Shown here piece after piece: positions 8,416 through 17,436 of a stretch of 54,375 nt of DNA (position 1 is its first letter; every line of letters starts with the position of its first letter). Below the pieces are notes generated by a model. It saw only the letters and a program-made list of their open reading frames with translations, did no database searches and was not told the DNA's origin. A program made the translations under genes and the position numbers. The stretch covers positions 1 to 54,375 of the forward strand of contig CANRWA010000023.1 in the NCBI GenBank assembly GCA_947643415.1. The letters are read 5' to 3'. The DNA is from an uncultured Clostridia bacterium (GTDB lineage Bacteria; Bacillota; Clostridia; Lachnospirales; Lachnospiraceae).

Positions 8416-8661
8416 TTACTTCTCAATACCTGCCTGTTTGAACAAACGGGCAACAACATCTGTTGGCTGAGCACCGTTAGACAGCCACTTTTTGGCTGCT
8501 TCTTCGTCTACTTTGATGACGCTTGGTTCCTGATTTGGGTCATAAGTACCAATCTCTGCGATATTTTTACCATCTCTTGGAGATCTCTCATCAGCAACCA
8601 CGATTCTATAAAATGGTGACTTCTTCTGACCTAATCTTTTCAATCTGATTTTTACTGCCAT
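8416..8661 (-). CDS. rpsP: Ribosomal protein bS16
   Basis: bS16 is a 30S assembly protein. The 81-residue product starts [20 protein letters not shown] and contains the family signature [22 protein letters not shown]. The start at 8661 is fixed by an ideal GGAGGTGA site 7 nt upstream; longer upstream readings are not part of the protein. It lies between ffh and khpA, as in other Firmicutes. Confidence 0.98.
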   Translation of the reverse strand: MAVKIRLKRLGQKKSPFYRIVVADERSPRDGKNIAEIGTYDPNQEPSVIKVDEEAAKKWLSNGAQPTDVVARLFKQAGIEK

Positions 8662-8731
8662 GTCTTTCACCTCCTTCTCTTTCCTTGTTAATCTATATTC
8701 AAAGGGCTTTACGCCTCCCTGAATGCATCTG

Positions 8732-10078
8732 TCACATTCCCCCGAATGGGAATTTGAAACCGCCTTTCCTGCGGCCCTTGCCACCCATCATGCCAGACAT
8801 CTGTTTCATCATTTTCCGGCTCTGTTCAAATTGTTTGATGAGACGGTTCACTTCACTGATATCAACCCCTGCCCCATTTGCGATCCGGCGTTTGCGGGAT
8901 GGATTGATGATATTGGGATTCGTTCGCTCTTCCCGTGTCATGGAATAAATGATTGCCTCTGTCCCTTTCAGGGCATCATCATCAATCTCCAGATCCGAGG
9001 GAAGGCCCATTCCCGGCAGCATGCTCAAGATACTGGACAGGCCGCCCATCTTCTTCATCTGCTGCATCTGTTCCAGGAAGTCATTAAAATCAAATTCTGC
9101 TTTCTTGATCTTCTTAGCCAGCTTCGCTGCCTTTTCCTCATCAATCTGTTCCTCTGCCTTCTCAATAAGAGTCAGCACATCTCCCATGCCAAGTATACGG
9201 GATGCCATGCGGTCCGGATAAAACTGTTCCAGATCGGATAATTTCTCTCCCATACCAACATAATAAATCGGTGTTCCTGTCACAGCACGGATCGACAATG
9301 CTGCACCGCCACGGGTGTCGCCATCCAGTTTTGTCAGAATGACACCACTGATCTGCAGCTTTTCATTAAATGTACCAGCCACATTGACGGCATCCTGGCC
9401 TGTCATGGAATCCACTACGAGGATTGTCTGGTGAACGGTTACATTTTCTTTGATCCGAGCAAGCTCTTCCATCATGTCCTCATCGACATGAAGCCGTCCG
9501 GCAGTATCCAGAATCACCACATTATTTCCATTGGCTTTGGCGTGCTGCACACCGGCCTTTGCAATGTCCACCGGATCATGGTTCGTACCCATGGAAAATA
9601 CAGGGACCTGCTGCTTGTCACCATTGATCTGAAGCTGTTCGATGGCGGCCGGACGATAGATGTCACATGCCACAAGCAGCGGACGTCTGCCCTTTGCTTT
9701 CAGCTTTCCGGCGATCTTCGCCGTAGTCGTCGTCTTACCGGCACCCTGCAGGCCGCACATCATAATAACTGTAATCTCATTTCCAGGAAGAAGTTCAATC
9801 TCTGTGGTAGTCTCACCCATCATCGTGACCATCTCTTCATTTACATACTTGATCACCGTCTGTCCAGGAGTCAGGCTGTTCAGCACGTCCTCCCCTGTCG
9901 CTTTCTCCTGTACTGCTTTGATAAACTGCTTTACCACTTTGAAGTTTACATCTGCCTCCAGAAGAGCCATCTTTACTTCTTTCAGAGCCGCTTTCACATC
10001 TGCTTCCGTCAGACGTCCCTTACTTCGCAATCCTTTAAATACATTCTGTAATTTCTCAGTCAAACTATCAAATGCCAT
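8732..10078 (-). CDS. ffh: Signal recognition particle protein Ffh
   Basis: Ffh is the SRP GTPase that brings ribosomes making membrane proteins to FtsY. It has an N-domain at about 1-85 and a G-domain with [19 protein letters not shown], the box [13 protein letters not shown], and [14 protein letters not shown]. The Met-rich M-domain ([31 protein letters not shown]) ends in a Gly/Lys/Phe tail. The start at 10078 ([14 protein letters not shown]) has AAGGAG upstream and gives 448 residues, the normal length. It follows ylxM by 17 bp. Confidence 0.97.
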   Translation of the reverse strand: MAFDSLTEKLQNVFKGLRSKGRLTEADVKAALKEVKMALLEADVNFKVVKQFIKAVQEKATGEDVLNSLTPGQTVIKYVNEEMVTMMGETTTEIELLPGNEITVIMMCGLQGAGKTTTTAKIAGKLKAKGRRPLLVACDIYRPAAIEQLQINGDKQQVPVFSMGTNHDPVDIAKAGVQHAKANGNNVVILDTAGRLHVDEDMMEELARIKENVTVHQTILVVDSMTGQDAVNVAGTFNEKLQISGVILTKLDGDTRGGAALSIRAVTGTPIYYVGMGEKLSDLEQFYPDRMASRILGMGDVLTLIEKAEEQIDEEKAAKLAKKIKKAEFDFNDFLEQMQQMKKMGGLSSILSMLPGMGLPSDLEIDDDALKGTEAIIYSMTREERTNPNIINPSRKRRIANGAGVDISEVNRLIKQFEQSRKMMKQMSGMMGGKGRRKGGFKFPFGGM

Positions 10079-10095
10079 GGTAGGGCTCCTTTCTG

Positions 10096-10452
10096 TCAAA
10101 TGATATCATAGATCTCCTCTGCCAGCCTGGTGATCCGGCCTGCTGTTTCACTATCTGCACTCTCTCTGGCAATGCCTTCGATCTCCTGCAGTTTCTGCCT
10201 TGTCTGTTGAAATTTACAGACCAATTGCAGTTTTTCTTCGTACTCCCTTAACTTTAGGCGGCAGCGCCGTACAATATCGTACACTCCCTGTCTGGTGATC
10301 TGATGCTCCCTGGCGATCTCACCAAGTGATAAGTTGTTCAGCACATAATCTTCAAAGATCAAACGGTGATTTTCTTTCAAAAGCGCCCCATAGAAATCAT
10401 ATAGATAAGACAACTCCACGATCTCATCCGGCTCTGATAAAGATTTTTCCAC
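10096..10452 (-). CDS. ylxM: YlxM/p13-like helix-turn-helix protein
   Basis: YlxM is a sigma-like helix-turn-helix protein found just upstream of ffh in many Gram-positive bacteria; it has been linked to SRP function. This 118-residue version has the family's YLYDFYGALL opening and the HTH segment SLGEIAREHQITRQGVYDIVRR near residue 42. A predicted coiled tail (KLREYEEKLQLVCKFQQTRQ) follows. The start codon is GTG, and an AGGTGG site 9 nt upstream is buried in the 3' arm of a leader hairpin, so translation may be gated by RNA structure. Confidence 0.92.
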   Translation of the reverse strand: MEKSLSEPDEIVELSYLYDFYGALLKENHRLIFEDYVLNNLSLGEIAREHQITRQGVYDIVRRCRLKLREYEEKLQLVCKFQQTRQKLQEIEGIARESADSETAGRITRLAEEIYDII

Positions 10453-10460
10453 AAAAAAAC

Positions 10461-10493
10461 ACCACCTGTAAAGTAATTTTCTTTACAGGTGGT
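10461..10493 (-). promoter_or_regulatory. 5'-end leader hairpin sequestering the ylxM ribosome binding site
   Basis: ACCACCTGTAAAG and its exact complement flank a 7-nt loop, giving a 13-bp perfect stem. It begins at about the expected transcription start of the promoter at 10494-10522. The 3' arm holds the AGGTGG ribosome binding site and is followed by GTGTTTTTTT just before the GTG start. It could act as an intrinsic terminator (attenuator), as a translational lock, or as a 5' stabiliser. Confidence 0.7.
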
Positions 10494-10522
10494 AGTATAA
10501 CGCAGACAAACTGCATTGTCAA
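10494..10522 (-). promoter_or_regulatory. Consensus promoter of the ylxM-ffh-rpsP operon
   Basis: On the minus strand, a perfect TTGACA (10517-10522), 17-bp spacer and TATACT (10494-10499). It is one of the strongest promoters in the window by match to the sigma-A consensus. Confidence 0.85.
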
Positions 10523-10546
10523 GTGTTTTGTGAACGGAACAGTAAA

Positions 10547-10840
10547 CTATGCCTTGTAATCCATGTTTCTCGAAAGCAGGAAAAACACCTCAACTGCCTG
10601 GCGGTTATACTGGTTCTGGCCTGCCATACGGCGAAGGTCTTCTTCTTTCTTTTCCTTACTCTCTTCATGACCCCTGTTCCGTTCTTTCCGGAGCATCTCG
10701 CCAAATGCCTGGTCTCCGCCGGCATGCCGCCTGTTCCGGTCATTGTAGCGTGGTGCTTTGATTACGTTGTTAATCGGTTGTACTGGTTTGAGAACTCTTT
10801 CATATATTTCATTTGCTTTAATCTCCTCCTTGAGCTTATT
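10547..10840 (-). CDS. Small hydrophilic protein, start codon unclear
   Basis: I do not recognise a family. This frame is open for 97 codons and reads like real protein. The stretch includes YERVLKPVQPINNVIKAPRY, a charged middle (ERNRGHEESKEKKEEDLRRM), and a C-terminus QNQYNRQAVEVFFLLSRNMD. It has a good AAGGAGGAG site near 10822-10830 but no in-frame ATG or GTG right after it. The ATG there is in another frame that stops after 16 codons. Either a rare start (ATT at 10820-10822, though too close to the site), a single-base change, or a start at the internal Met near residue 49 would be needed. It follows the GGDEF gene by about 70 bp. Confidence 0.5.
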   Translation of the reverse strand, partial: NKLKEEIKANEIYERVLKPVQPINNVIKAPRYNDRNRRHAGGDQAFGEMLRKERNRGHEESKEKKEEDLRRMAGQNQYNRQAVEVFFLLSRNMDYKA

Positions 10841-10909
10841 TCAGCAGTTACGTCAGGTGACAATCCGTTGTCTCCTCTATTATATTTATCGGCTTTATCC
10901 TTCTGAAAG

Positions 10910-12970
10910 TTAATCCTGTCTTTCTGCAAATCCTGCCCCGGAATTTCCTGCCGGAACCTCTGAGATATCATAGGATACAGAAATCCCCCTGTCCCCTGCC
11001 AGCGATCTGTATTTGGCGACGATACGGTCTGCTACCATATGTCCATTCTCATCATTGGTGTCCATCAGTATCACAATCTGCTGTGTTGCGCTGAGCCGGG
11101 TGGTGACATCCCCCCGCCGGAGAGAGTGGGTAATGGCTGTCTCCATAAGCATCAGGCAGTCATCCAGTTGTTCTTCCGTCACATTGCCCTCTTCTTCGAC
11201 ATCCAGCGAAAGTAATATAACCTGTACTTCCTGACAGCTTCTCTCTATATTTCTCACAATAAACTGATAAATATAGGTAAAGCGGTCATACTCAACCAGA
11301 TAAGCGCCCTTGCGGTATTTCCGCTCCGTCACCTGGGCAAGCAGCTGAGGCAGTTTCATCTGACTGTCAAGGATGTGGGCGTTCCTGTCTTCAAAGGACA
11401 TGTGGGAATAGAGATAGTAATCATCTTTTCCATTATTTTTCACAAAATAGAGCGCCCTGTCCGCATATCCATACAGTGCCTCACAAGTCACCTCACTGCT
11501 TCCCACATATTTTGTAAAGATTCCAATGGAGACAGAACATTTCTCAAATCCCAGTTCTGCCCTCTTCAATTTAAAGAGACGGATAATATTTTCTGCGCGC
11601 TGGCGGATCACATGGTCTTTATCCAGCCCCGGAAAGAAGATGGCGAACTCATCCCCACCCATACGGCAGACAAAGTCATTCTCCCTTGTATTTTCCTTCA
11701 GGACATTGGCAAATTCTATGATCAGGGTATCCCCTGCCGTATGTCCATACGTATCATTGACATATTTAAAATTATCCAGATCCATCATAAAAAACGTGCC
11801 ATGGGCATTCGGCTTCATCAAATAGCTGTTGATCTTCCCTTCAAAATAATTCCGGTTCAAAAAACCAGTCAGAGAATCTTTCTCCAGCTCATTCTGGATC
11901 TCATGTACCGTTTCGGTAAAAACATCCCGCAGCAGTTTTCCGATCTCACCCAGACGTTCTTTTGACTCAAAGTTCTGCTCTGCATTTTTCTCATCAATGA
12001 CCAGTCCCTCTTCCAGAAGTTCCATAAGGGCATCTACCACCTCCGGGTCAAACTGGCTTCCCCTTCCTGAGAGCAGTTCCTTCTTCACCTCTTCCGGGGG
12101 CATTTTCTTCCGGTATGCACGGTTGGAAACCATTGCCTCATAGGCATCTGCTACAGCAATGATCCTTGCGATCTTGGGAATGTCCTTTCCAGCCAGGCCG
12201 TCATATCCTCCCCCGTCGTAATGCTCATGATGGTACCTGACACCTTCCTCCACTCCCGGTATAAAACTTGTATCCTTCACCATCTCACTGCCGATGACTG
12301 TATGCTGCTTGACCAGTTCAAATTCCTCTTCCGTCAGCTTTGATGGCTTATTCAGGATCGCATCCTCCACTGCGATATTCCCAATGTCATGGAGCAGCGC
12401 CACATAATACAGATCCTCCACCCTCTTTTCGTCCCAGCCGAGTTTCCTGGCGATCTCACTGCAGCACATCGCCACCCGGATGGTGCGGCCATCTGCATAC
12501 CGGTCCTTTGCATCAATGGCATGGGCAATGGTCATGACAGACTGCAGGGAAAGCTGGTCAAGCTGTTCCTCTTTATGTTCGACCCTCCTGTGAAGCCCCG
12601 CGAGTTCCAGGGTTCTTTCCACACGCAGCCGTATGATCTCATCCGGTACCGGCCTCACAATGAGATCCATGGCGCCTGCCTGTATTCCCCCAAATCCCTT
12701 CTCTTCTTCCCGGCTGTCCAGCATGAGGATGACCGGAATATCTTTATATCGTGCATCCGATTTCCATTCCTTCAGGATATCAACACCCTTCTCCCCACCT
12801 GTCTCTTCATTTAACAAAATAAGGTCAGGAATCTCTTTCTGGAGATAGTCCTCCACTCCCCCACGGTTTCTTTCTATATGAATGCAATACTTATTACCCA
12901 GAATCTTTACTATACACTGGCTTCTTTCCTGGTCTTCATCAACCAGTAAAATAATTGGTCTATCTGCCAT
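10910..12970 (-). CDS. Pseudo-receiver / HD-GYP-like / GGDEF protein, probable diguanylate cyclase
   Basis: A cytoplasmic multi-domain c-di-GMP protein of 686 residues. A REC domain lies at about 5-125; its acidic pair DED is kept, but the phosphoacceptor Asp is Asn (LILLNEET) and the usual KP is RP. An HD-GYP-like domain lies at about 145-310. LLHDIGN has lost the Lys of HDIGK, the GYP motif is GYD, and the first His motif reads DGRTIRVA, so hydrolysis is doubtful. A GGDEF domain lies at about 365-525 with intact RMGGDEF and a product-inhibition site RxxD (REND) five residues before GGDEF. A second, degenerate GGDEF-like domain follows to the end (LRRGDVTTRLSATQ). The start at 12970 has AAAGGAG 10 nt upstream. 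It follows the methyltransferase gene by 19 bp. Confidence 0.88.
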   Translation of the reverse strand: MADRPIILLVDEDQERSQCIVKILGNKYCIHIERNRGGVEDYLQKEIPDLILLNEETGGEKGVDILKEWKSDARYKDIPVILMLDSREEEKGFGGIQAGAMDLIVRPVPDEIIRLRVERTLELAGLHRRVEHKEEQLDQLSLQSVMTIAHAIDAKDRYADGRTIRVAMCCSEIARKLGWDEKRVEDLYYVALLHDIGNIAVEDAILNKPSKLTEEEFELVKQHTVIGSEMVKDTSFIPGVEEGVRYHHEHYDGGGYDGLAGKDIPKIARIIAVADAYEAMVSNRAYRKKMPPEEVKKELLSGRGSQFDPEVVDALMELLEEGLVIDEKNAEQNFESKERLGEIGKLLRDVFTETVHEIQNELEKDSLTGFLNRNYFEGKINSYLMKPNAHGTFFMMDLDNFKYVNDTYGHTAGDTLIIEFANVLKENTRENDFVCRMGGDEFAIFFPGLDKDHVIRQRAENIIRLFKLKRAELGFEKCSVSIGIFTKYVGSSEVTCEALYGYADRALYFVKNNGKDDYYLYSHMSFEDRNAHILDSQMKLPQLLAQVTERKYRKGAYLVEYDRFTYIYQFIVRNIERSCQEVQVILLSLDVEEEGNVTEEQLDDCLMLMETAITHSLRRGDVTTRLSATQQIVILMDTNDENGHMVADRIVAKYRSLAGDRGISVSYDISEVPAGNSGAGFAERQD

Positions 12971-12989
12971 TAAGATCAAACTCCTTTAA

Positions 12990-14129
12990 CTAATTATTCT
13001 GTAATAATCGTTCTAAAGTAGCGTGAAGATTCATACTATCACAAAGCCTGTTATAGGAATCTGCCTGTGACTGTCTCCGGTTTCGGTACACAGCCCGTAT
13101 CAGCAGGTTTTTAGGCGTATGCTCCATATCGATGAACTCCAAAATCTGTACTTCATACCCATTCTGTTCCAGTAAATCCGCCCGAAGGCCATCTGTCAGC
13201 AGGGCAGAGATCCTCTCTTTCAAAATCCCGTATTTCAAAACCGGTTCCAGCAGTTCACTGTTTATCTGCCTGTTCATCTCATGCTGGCAGCAAGGTACGG
13301 ACAAGATCACCCTCGCCCCCCAGCGCACTGCCCTTTCCAGGGCAAAGTCCGTAGCGGTATCACAGGCATGCAGTGTTACTACCATATCCACCTGATCCAC
13401 CCCTTCATAAGAGGCAATATCCCCCTGAAGAAATGAAAGCTCCTCATACCCGAATTTCTGTGCCAGACGGTTACACGTCTCAATTACATCTTTTTTCAGA
13501 TCCAGACCGATCATACAGACATCATATCCATTCATTATCTTCAGATAATGATACATGGCAAATGTCAGGTAAGATTTGCCGCAGCCAAAATCAATCACCG
13601 TGATCCTGCGGTCCTTTGGCAGTTCAGGGAGGATATCTCTTACAAATTCAAGGAAACGGTTGATCTGACGGAATTTTTTCTGCTTTTTGTCCACGATCTT
13701 CCCAGATTCTGTCTGGACACCCAGCTCTGCCAAAAAGGGGATCTTTTCATTCTGTGGCAGAATATATCGTTTTTTGCGGTTATGGTTCAGATCGATCTTT
13801 CTGAAGTTCTCCAGTACCCGCTTTTTAATATTGGATTTCCCTTTCCTGCTCACCAGTACAGAGTACTGGCAGTCCTCCATAAATATCTCCATCTGCTTAT
13901 AACTGTCCGGAAAAAATGCCTTTATATACTCTTCTGCTTCTTCTTTTCTGTAATTCCTGTGAAAAACCTGGTTATCCTTGTATTCCTCAAACTGAAACCA
14001 CAGCCCATCCTCTCTATACGGCCGGGCTATGACCTTATCTGACACGTCCTTCTTCCGTTTGTTGCTGATGATCAGCCTGGACAGATGCTCACACAGACAC
14101 CCTTCCAGCAGTTTCGCTAATCTCTCCAT
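12990..14129 (-). CDS. SAM-dependent methyltransferase (Methyltransf_32/GSTCD-like)
   Basis: The 379-residue product has an N-terminal region of about 150 residues of unknown function, then a class I Rossmann methyltransferase domain. SAM-binding motif I is VIDFGCGKSYLTFAMYHYL near residue 195, followed by the acidic strand end IGLDLKKDV. The later phrases VVTLHACDTATDFALERAV and SVPCCQHEMNRQI match the family containing human GSTCD and METTL25-like proteins. The substrate is unknown; RNA is plausible. The gene probably heads a transcript with the GGDEF gene. Its ribosome binding site (GATGAGGATTTGAG) lies just after hairpin repeat copy 2. Confidence 0.8.
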   Translation of the reverse strand: MERLAKLLEGCLCEHLSRLIISNKRKKDVSDKVIARPYREDGLWFQFEEYKDNQVFHRNYRKEEAEEYIKAFFPDSYKQMEIFMEDCQYSVLVSRKGKSNIKKRVLENFRKIDLNHNRKKRYILPQNEKIPFLAELGVQTESGKIVDKKQKKFRQINRFLEFVRDILPELPKDRRITVIDFGCGKSYLTFAMYHYLKIMNGYDVCMIGLDLKKDVIETCNRLAQKFGYEELSFLQGDIASYEGVDQVDMVVTLHACDTATDFALERAVRWGARVILSVPCCQHEMNRQINSELLEPVLKYGILKERISALLTDGLRADLLEQNGYEVQILEFIDMEHTPKNLLIRAVYRNRRQSQADSYNRLCDSMNLHATLERLLQNN

Positions 14130-14151
14130 CTCAAATCCTCATCCTGTCCTG

Positions 14152-14189
14152 ACTCAACGGCGCCAATTTGAACCCGCCGTCGGGCTAAG
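14152..14189 (-). repeat. Dispersed hairpin repeat, copy 2
   Basis: ACTCAACGGCG, loop CCAATTTGAACC, and CGCCGTCGGGCTAAG form a stem of about 12 bp with one mismatch. It lies immediately upstream of the methyltransferase ribosome binding site, so it would be part of that gene's leader. See the six-copy finding. Confidence 0.8.
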
Positions 14190-14280
14190 GAATCGTTAAT
14201 AACCTAACAATACAGGGAACTGCCGTACTGACATCTTTTAGACGCCAATACGACAGCCTGAATCTCATTGTATAAATTTT

Positions 14281-15693
14281 TTATACTGGATATACCTGAT
14301 TTTCCTTATCTGCCAGAGTGGCATCTACTTTTGTCCGCTGTGCTTCCCGGTACTTAAAGAAATCGGTTGCAACCTGAGGGAACAATGCATAGGAGAGAAC
14401 ATCCTCATCCTGCTGCTTCCACTGCGACATTTCGGATTCCAGCTTCGCAAGCTGTGGTTCCAGAAGATCTGCCGGGCGGCAGGTAATAGGTTCCACATCA
14501 CCGATACATTTTTTCTGTACTTCTGGATCAAATGGTTTCACCGTCTGTCCAAACTCTCCGGAAAGAAGTTTCTTGGACTCCTTCGTCACCATCTTATAAC
14601 GCTCTCCTGCCACTACATTCAGGACAGCCTGGGTTCCCACGATCTGGGAAGACGGAGTAACCAACGGCGGCTCTCCAAAATCTTTTCTTACACGGGGTAC
14701 TTCTTCCAGCACCTGCTCATATTTATCTTCCTGTCCCATTTCCTTAAGCTGTGAAACAAGATTGGAAAGCATTCCTCCTGGCACCTGATAACGGAGTGTG
14801 TTGATATTCACACCGAGAACCTTCGTATTCATCAGACCGTTCTCCAGCGCCTCCTCACGCATCGGACGGAAATAATCCCCGATCTCCGCCAGAAGGTTCT
14901 GGTCCAGTCCGGTGTCATATGGGGTTCCGCGGAATGTCTCTACCATTACTTCCGTAGCCGGCTGGCTGGTGCCAAGGGCAAATGGGCTCATTGCGGTATC
15001 GATAATATCACATCCTGCCTCAACTGCTTTCATATAAGTCATGGCAGCCACACCTGATGTATAATGTGTATGCAGGTCGATAGGAATATCCACTGCTTCT
15101 TTCAATACTGTCACAAGTTCCGTTGCCTGATATGGAGTAAGAAGCCCTGCCATATCTTTGATACAAAGGGATTTTGCCCCCATATCCTCTATCTCTTTCG
15201 CAATATTCTTCCAATAATCCATGGTATAAGCGTCACCCAGCGTATAGGAAAGGGCGATCTGTGCATGTCCCTTTTCCCTGTTAGCCGCCTGCACTGCTGT
15301 CTTTAAATTTCTCATATCATTCAGACAGTCAAAGATACGGATGATATCAATACCATTTGCAATGGATTTCTGCACAAAGTATTCTACCACATCATCTGCA
15401 TAGTGATTATATCCCAGAATATTCTGTCCACGGAATAGCATCTGCAGTTTTGTATTCTTAAATCCATCACGCAGTTTGCGCAGACGCTCCCATGGATCTT
15501 CTTTCAGGAAACGAAGAGAAGCATCAAAGGTAGCGCCACCCCAGCACTCTACTGCATGATAGCCTACTTTATCCATCTTATCAATGATCGGGAGCATCTG
15601 CTCTGTCGTCATGCGGGTTGCGATCAGTGACTGATGGGCATCACGCAGGATCGTCTCAGTGATCTTGATGGGTTTTTTGGTTCTTTCAGCCAT
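14281..15693 (-). CDS. oadA: Oxaloacetate decarboxylase alpha-type carboxyltransferase
   Basis: This subunit moves carboxylate from oxaloacetate to the biotin carrier. Family phrases are ITETILRDAHQSLIATRMTT near the start, ECWGGATFDASLRFLKEDPW, the metal-site segment LHTHYTSGVAAMTYMKAVEAG near 208, and the conserved-carboxyltransferase segment PGGMLSNLVSQL near 310. At 470 residues it lacks the C-terminal biotinyl domain of the long OadA form; a separate carrier is encoded at 17028-17417. A pyruvate carboxylase B-type role is possible, but the OadB-type pump next to it supports decarboxylation. It is the distal gene of the operon, set apart from oadB by a 179-bp gap packed with hairpins. Confidence 0.93.
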   Translation of the reverse strand: MAERTKKPIKITETILRDAHQSLIATRMTTEQMLPIIDKMDKVGYHAVECWGGATFDASLRFLKEDPWERLRKLRDGFKNTKLQMLFRGQNILGYNHYADDVVEYFVQKSIANGIDIIRIFDCLNDMRNLKTAVQAANREKGHAQIALSYTLGDAYTMDYWKNIAKEIEDMGAKSLCIKDMAGLLTPYQATELVTVLKEAVDIPIDLHTHYTSGVAAMTYMKAVEAGCDIIDTAMSPFALGTSQPATEVMVETFRGTPYDTGLDQNLLAEIGDYFRPMREEALENGLMNTKVLGVNINTLRYQVPGGMLSNLVSQLKEMGQEDKYEQVLEEVPRVRKDFGEPPLVTPSSQIVGTQAVLNVVAGERYKMVTKESKKLLSGEFGQTVKPFDPEVQKKCIGDVEPITCRPADLLEPQLAKLESEMSQWKQQDEDVLSYALFPQVATDFFKYREAQRTKVDATLADKENQVYPV

Positions 15694-15736
15694 TTCTATA
15701 TATCCTCCTTAAAGTCATCAAAATTTAGTACTGGGA

Positions 15737-15869
15737 AGAACGGCCGAAGGCCGTTCTCCAAAGTTTCCAGCAAAGCTGGAAACTTTTTTTCTTATAGAAA
15801 ATTCCGCCTTGTGCGAAGCAAGAATTGCCTATGGCAATTCTTGGAGCGTTGCGGTTTTCAGCCAACGCT
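15737..15869. repeat. Cluster of four hairpins in the oadB-oadA gap
   Basis: Four successive palindromes are visible. AGAACGGCC/GGCCGTTCT is at 15737-15757 and AAAGTTTCCAGC/GCTGGAAACTTT at 15760-15786. CAAGAATTGCC/GGCAATTCTTG is at 15819-15843, and AGCGTTG/CAACGCT at 15844-15869. The second and fourth are followed by runs of T only on the plus strand, against the direction of the operon. The segment from 15794 to 15837 is repeated in inverse orientation at 45790-45833. Confidence 0.75.
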
Positions 15870-15872
15870 TTT

Positions 15873-16991
15873 TTATACCCCAAAGATTGCCATAAACACA
15901 CCTGCCGCCACGGCAGTACCGATAACACCTGCCACATTCGGTCCCATAGCATGCATCAGCAGGAAGTTGGTCGGATCGGCTTCTGCTCCCACTTTCTGTG
16001 ATACACGGGCAGCCATAGGCACAGCCGACACACCTGCCGAGCCAATCAGCGGGTTCACCTTGCCTTTTGTTGCGATACACATCAGTTTGCCAAACAGAAC
16101 ACCTGCCGCCGTACCAACAGCAAATGCAACCAGTCCCAGCACAACGATCTTCAGTGTATCCACCTGAAGGAAATTTGCCCCACTAGTCTTTGCCCCTACC
16201 GAAGTACCCAGCAGGATAACTACGATGTACATCATGGCATTGGATGCTGTCTCTGAAAGCTGTTTTACCACGCCAGATTCCTTAAACAGGTTACCTAACA
16301 TCAGCATACCTACAAGCGGTGCTGTCGTCGGCAGGATCATACAAACCACAACAGTTACCACGATAGGGAATAGGATCCTCTCCAGTTTAGACACCGGACG
16401 GAGCTGCTCCATCTTGATCTCACGCTCCTTCTTTGATGTCAGAAGCTTCATAATAGGCGGCTGGATGATCGGCACCAGTGACATATAGGAATATGCTGCC
16501 ACTGCGATGGGTCCCATAAGATCTGTCTGGCCTAATTTACCAGCCAGGAAGATCGAGGTAGGGCCATCCGCACCACCAATAATCGAGATCGCTGCTGCCG
16601 CTTTGCCATTGAATCCCATAAAGATAGCAAGCAGATATGCCCCAAAAATACCGAACTGGGCCGCCGCACCTAAAAGAAAACTTTTCGGATTTGCGATCAG
16701 CGGGCCAAAGTCCGTCATTGCTCCTACCCCCATAAAGATCAGGGATGGCAGGATACTCCACTCATCCAGCAGGAAGAAGTAGGATAACAGTCCCCCCTCA
16801 TTCATAATATCTGGATAAATATTAACCAGCAGCATACCAAATGCGATCGGAACAAGCAAAAGCGGCTCATATCCCTTCTTGATCGCCAGATACAGAAATA
16901 CAAAGGCAACCAGGATCATCACATAGCTGCGCCAATCCAGTGTACCGTTGAAAAAGGCTGTCTGGTCAATAAGATTTTGTAATACTTCCAT
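15873..16991 (-). CDS. oadB: Sodium-translocating decarboxylase beta subunit
   Basis: The OadB/MmdB/GcdB family releases CO2 from carboxybiotin and exports Na+. The 372-residue protein is almost wholly membrane-embedded with about nine to eleven helices. Conserved sites are visible: [15 protein letters not shown] near 142 (the functional Asp of the first re-entrant loop) and the C-terminal repeat [20 protein letters not shown] near 316. The phrases [17 protein letters not shown] and [17 protein letters not shown] also fit. It follows the biotin carrier gene by 36 bp and would serve either carboxyltransferase of the operon. Confidence 0.96.
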   Translation of the reverse strand: MEVLQNLIDQTAFFNGTLDWRSYVMILVAFVFLYLAIKKGYEPLLLVPIAFGMLLVNIYPDIMNEGGLLSYFFLLDEWSILPSLIFMGVGAMTDFGPLIANPKSFLLGAAAQFGIFGAYLLAIFMGFNGKAAAAISIIGGADGPTSIFLAGKLGQTDLMGPIAVAAYSYMSLVPIIQPPIMKLLTSKKEREIKMEQLRPVSKLERILFPIVVTVVVCMILPTTAPLVGMLMLGNLFKESGVVKQLSETASNAMMYIVVILLGTSVGAKTSGANFLQVDTLKIVVLGLVAFAVGTAAGVLFGKLMCIATKGKVNPLIGSAGVSAVPMAARVSQKVGAEADPTNFLLMHAMGPNVAGVIGTAVAAGVFMAIFGV

Positions 16992-17027
16992 CTTAATTAC
17001 CTCCGGTCATGTTAGTAAGGGTTGATA

Positions 17028-17417
17028 TCAGTCCATCGTAGCTAATACATCCCCGGACTCAACCATCGCCCCGGAGGCTACATTGATGCTGGCAACTTTG
17101 CCGTCCTGAGGTGCGACCACCTCGTTCTCCATCTTCATTGCCTCCAAAAGAAGGATAACATCCCCTTTCTTCACTTCCTGTCCTACAGAAGCTTTTACAG
17201 AAAGGATCTTGCCCGGCATCGGTGCCGTGATCTCAACAGAGCCTGCACTTCCTGCCGCAGGAGCTGCAGCCGGAACTGGTGCCGGCGCAGGTGCTGCGGC
17301 TGGTGCAGGTGCCGCCGCTGGCGCAGATGCTGTGGCGGCCGGAGCAGAAACGCCTCCCTTTTCTTCCACTGTCACATCATAAACACTGCCATTTACTGTA
17401 ATTGTATAACTTTTCAT
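17028..17417 (-). CDS. Biotin carrier protein of the sodium pump
   Basis: The 129-residue protein carries carboxyl groups between the carboxyltransferase and OadB. The C-terminal biotinyl domain has the modification site EAMKMENEV (Lys near residue 95) and the opening phrase [21 protein letters not shown]. An N-terminal motif, [19 protein letters not shown], is typical of GcdC/MmdC proteins. Between them is a linker of about 35 residues made almost entirely of Ala and Pro, which gives the carrier its swing. It lies between the oadG-like gene and oadB. Confidence 0.95.
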   Translation of the reverse strand: MKSYTITVNGSVYDVTVEEKGGVSAPAATASAPAAAPAPAAAPAPAPVPAAAPAAGSAGSVEITAPMPGKILSVKASVGQEVKKGDVILLLEAMKMENEVVAPQDGKVASINVASGAMVESGDVLATMD

Positions 17418-17436
17418 GAATCAAATCCTCCTTCGA

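Noticed and set aside
15737-15869. Operon terminator between oadB and oadA
   Set aside because: No U-run follows any of the four hairpins in the direction of transcription, and oadA functionally belongs to the operon.
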